Origin: Phaeobacter sp. 11ANDIMAR09
Lineage (GTDB): Bacteria > Pseudomonadota > Alphaproteobacteria > Rhodobacterales > Rhodobacteraceae
Direction: 5' to 3'
NCBI RefSeq assembly: GCF_001294455.1
Contig: NZ_LIKT01000028.1
Location: 1-59,260, forward strand
DNA: 59,260 nucleotides
The notes below the pieces were generated by a model. That model had not been told where the DNA came from and did no database searches. It worked only from the letters and a program-made list of their open reading frames with translations. A program made the position numbers and the translations under genes. Position 1 is the first letter of the stretch; every line of letters starts with the position of its first letter. Of the stretch, positions 58,086 to 59,260 are shown in pieces.

Positions 58086-58928
58086 ATGACTGCAGCCGAA
58101 ACTCTGACATTGCTGGCCTGTCAAATTGAGATTCCGCCAATGACAACAGCCGCTGAACGCGATGCGCATCTGGCGCAATCGGTGGCCAAAGTGCGCGCAA
58201 AAATCCTGCAAAGCGACCAAAAGATCGACCTTGTGGTCCTGCCCGAGCTGTCCAGCATCGATTATGCGCGCGAGACCTTTGCCGAATTGGATGAGATCGC
58301 CGAACCCCTACAGGGCGCCTCCTTTCAGGCCTGGCGCACGCTGGCAATCGAGTTTGGTGTCTTTATCTCCTTCAGCTTTGCCCGCCAAGGTGAAAACGGC
58401 CCATTTATCTGCATCGGCGTTGTCGGAGTTGATGGGCAGCTGGTTGGCTATTATGACAAGCTGCACCTCGCCCAATATGGCGCATCAATGGAAAAGGAGT
58501 ATTTCAAGCGCGGCAGCCGTCTCTGCGTGTTTGACGTCAAAGGCTTCCGGCTGGCACCGATCATCTGCTATGATATCAGAATTCCTGAACTCACCCGCAC
58601 GCTCGTCATCGATCATGGGGTCGATGTCATCCTGCACTGTGGCGCCTATTATCGCGACACCAGCTTCCATACCTGGCATCCCTTTGCCGTGACCCGCGCG
58701 CTTGAAAATCAGGTGTTCTTTCTGTCGCTGAACCGGGCCGGCGAGAATTACGGCAACTCGCTGTTCTGCCCACCCTGGCAGGACGAGAACACACCACCGA
58801 CCCAGTTTGCCCAGACCGCAGAAGAGTTCCGAGTGATCACGCTGGACCGCGCAACGTTGCGCCGCACGCGTGAAGAGTACACGTTTCTACTGGATCGGCG
58901 GGACAGCTATGACCTGGGCGTCAAATAA
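58086..58928 (+). CDS. Nitrilase-family carbon-nitrogen hydrolase
   Basis: Predicted 280-residue amidohydrolase. The Glu-Lys-Cys catalytic triad is visible: E in VVLPELSSIDYA, K in YYDKLHLAQYG and C in APIICYDIRIPEL. Family members act on amides, carbamoyl compounds or nitriles. Divergent from the TRAP operon across a region with the GntR core site, so it may belong to the same regulon. Its substrate is unknown. ATG 58086 has no strong ribosome binding site. Confidence 0.87.
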   Translation: MTAAETLTLLACQIEIPPMTTAAERDAHLAQSVAKVRAKILQSDQKIDLVVLPELSSIDYARETFAELDEIAEPLQGASFQAWRTLAIEFGVFISFSFARQGENGPFICIGVVGVDGQLVGYYDKLHLAQYGASMEKEYFKRGSRLCVFDVKGFRLAPIICYDIRIPELTRTLVIDHGVDVILHCGAYYRDTSFHTWHPFAVTRALENQVFFLSLNRAGENYGNSLFCPPWQDENTPPTQFAQTAEEFRVITLDRATLRRTREEYTFLLDRRDSYDLGVK

Positions 58929-59260
58929 CCTAGCCTTGACGCGGCATAGTAGCTGACACTACAAGGAGCGTTGGCAGTGAGCTTTAAAAGATTTCTCTGA
59001 CCTGTTGTGCCTGGCGCAACAGATCCCTCTACGCAGCAGGCCTCACCATGCATAATGGCGCGAAGGGTGGCGATGATAAAGCTAAGTGCGAGACCCTGGA
59101 TGGACCTGTCCCGCTTTTTTGCCGCCCCAAGTGCTCGTTTAAGCCACCAGGTCCAGATGACCTTGAGACCATGGCAGACGCCACGACGAACATTCTCAGT
59201 ATGCAGTCGCAAAGCGCCTTCCTTGCGGCGGAGCTTTCTAAACTTTGACCTGCCCCCCGA
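58929..59260. other. Right end, no convincing gene
   Basis: Short open frames on both strands (for example minus 59212-58907 with a hydrophobic ALSFIIATLRAIMHGE) have no ribosome binding site or recognisable domain. It may be decayed mobile DNA, but I cannot show it. Confidence 0.4.

Noticed and set aside
1-59260. CRISPR arrays, tRNA, rRNA or replication origin
   Set aside because: No regularly spaced repeats, no tRNA-like cloverleaf with conserved arms, no rRNA sequence and no iteron or repABC-type region were seen.

Overview
The window looks like accessory DNA from an alphaproteobacterium, most likely the Roseobacter group of Rhodobacteraceae. This is inferred from the gene families, the high-GC coding of the right half, and the TRAP transporter and hydroxyproline genes; no rRNA or taxonomic marker is present. 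It is a mosaic of four functional blocks separated by insertion sequences and a Tn3-family transposon.

Block 1 (695-10001) is the most unusual part and looks by eye lower in GC than the rest. A plus-strand operon encodes two M16 zinc-protease subunits, a type I secretion ABC protein without a C39 peptidase domain, and an HlyD adaptor. It converges on a minus-strand set: a zinc peptidase (M3-like) fused to a degenerate HlyC-like domain, a stand-alone HlyC-type acyltransferase with both catalytic residues, a JmjC/cupin-8 hydroxylase-like protein, a 94-residue Gly/Ala-rich peptide with two Cys and no Lys, and a 57-residue two-helix membrane protein. I read this as a bacteriocin-like peptide system: precursor, tailoring enzymes, leader proteases, exporter and possible immunity protein. 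The combination is not one I recognise. The functional assignment is inference.

Block 2 (10258-19185) is mobile DNA. A Tn3-family transposon with 38-bp inverted repeats (11303-17736) carries tnpA, tnpR and a small cassette (two CutA/YqfO-like proteins, an EamA permease, an ArsR-type regulator with a palindromic operator). It lies in fragments of another Tn3 element and of IS30 and IS110 elements, without a target duplication.

Block 3 (19310-35376) is one long plus-strand exopolysaccharide operon: pyruvyl transferase, flippase, FrhB-like protein, acyltransferase, polymerase, glycosyltransferases including a PssD/PssE pair, a Wzc-like copolymerase with a decayed kinase site, a priming sugar transferase and a 1000-residue RTX protein. 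Downstream (35524-39934) is a pile of IS6, IS3 and IS5 sequences, a broken ABC ATPase gene and a RES toxin whose antitoxin has lost its N-terminus.

Block 4 (40048-58928) is amino-acid catabolism. A minus-strand operon (PLP enzyme cut by an IS6 element, RidA, HyuA, HyuB, Asp/Glu racemase family) precedes a hydroxyproline regulon: 2-oxoglutarate semialdehyde dehydrogenase, GntR regulator, Ldh2-type reductase, D-amino-acid dehydrogenase, 4-hydroxyproline epimerase, DapA-family deaminase, a DctPQM TRAP transporter and a nitrilase-family amidohydrolase. The same 10-base core (TTGTATCCAA) lies upstream of four of its transcription units and is the likely GntR operator.
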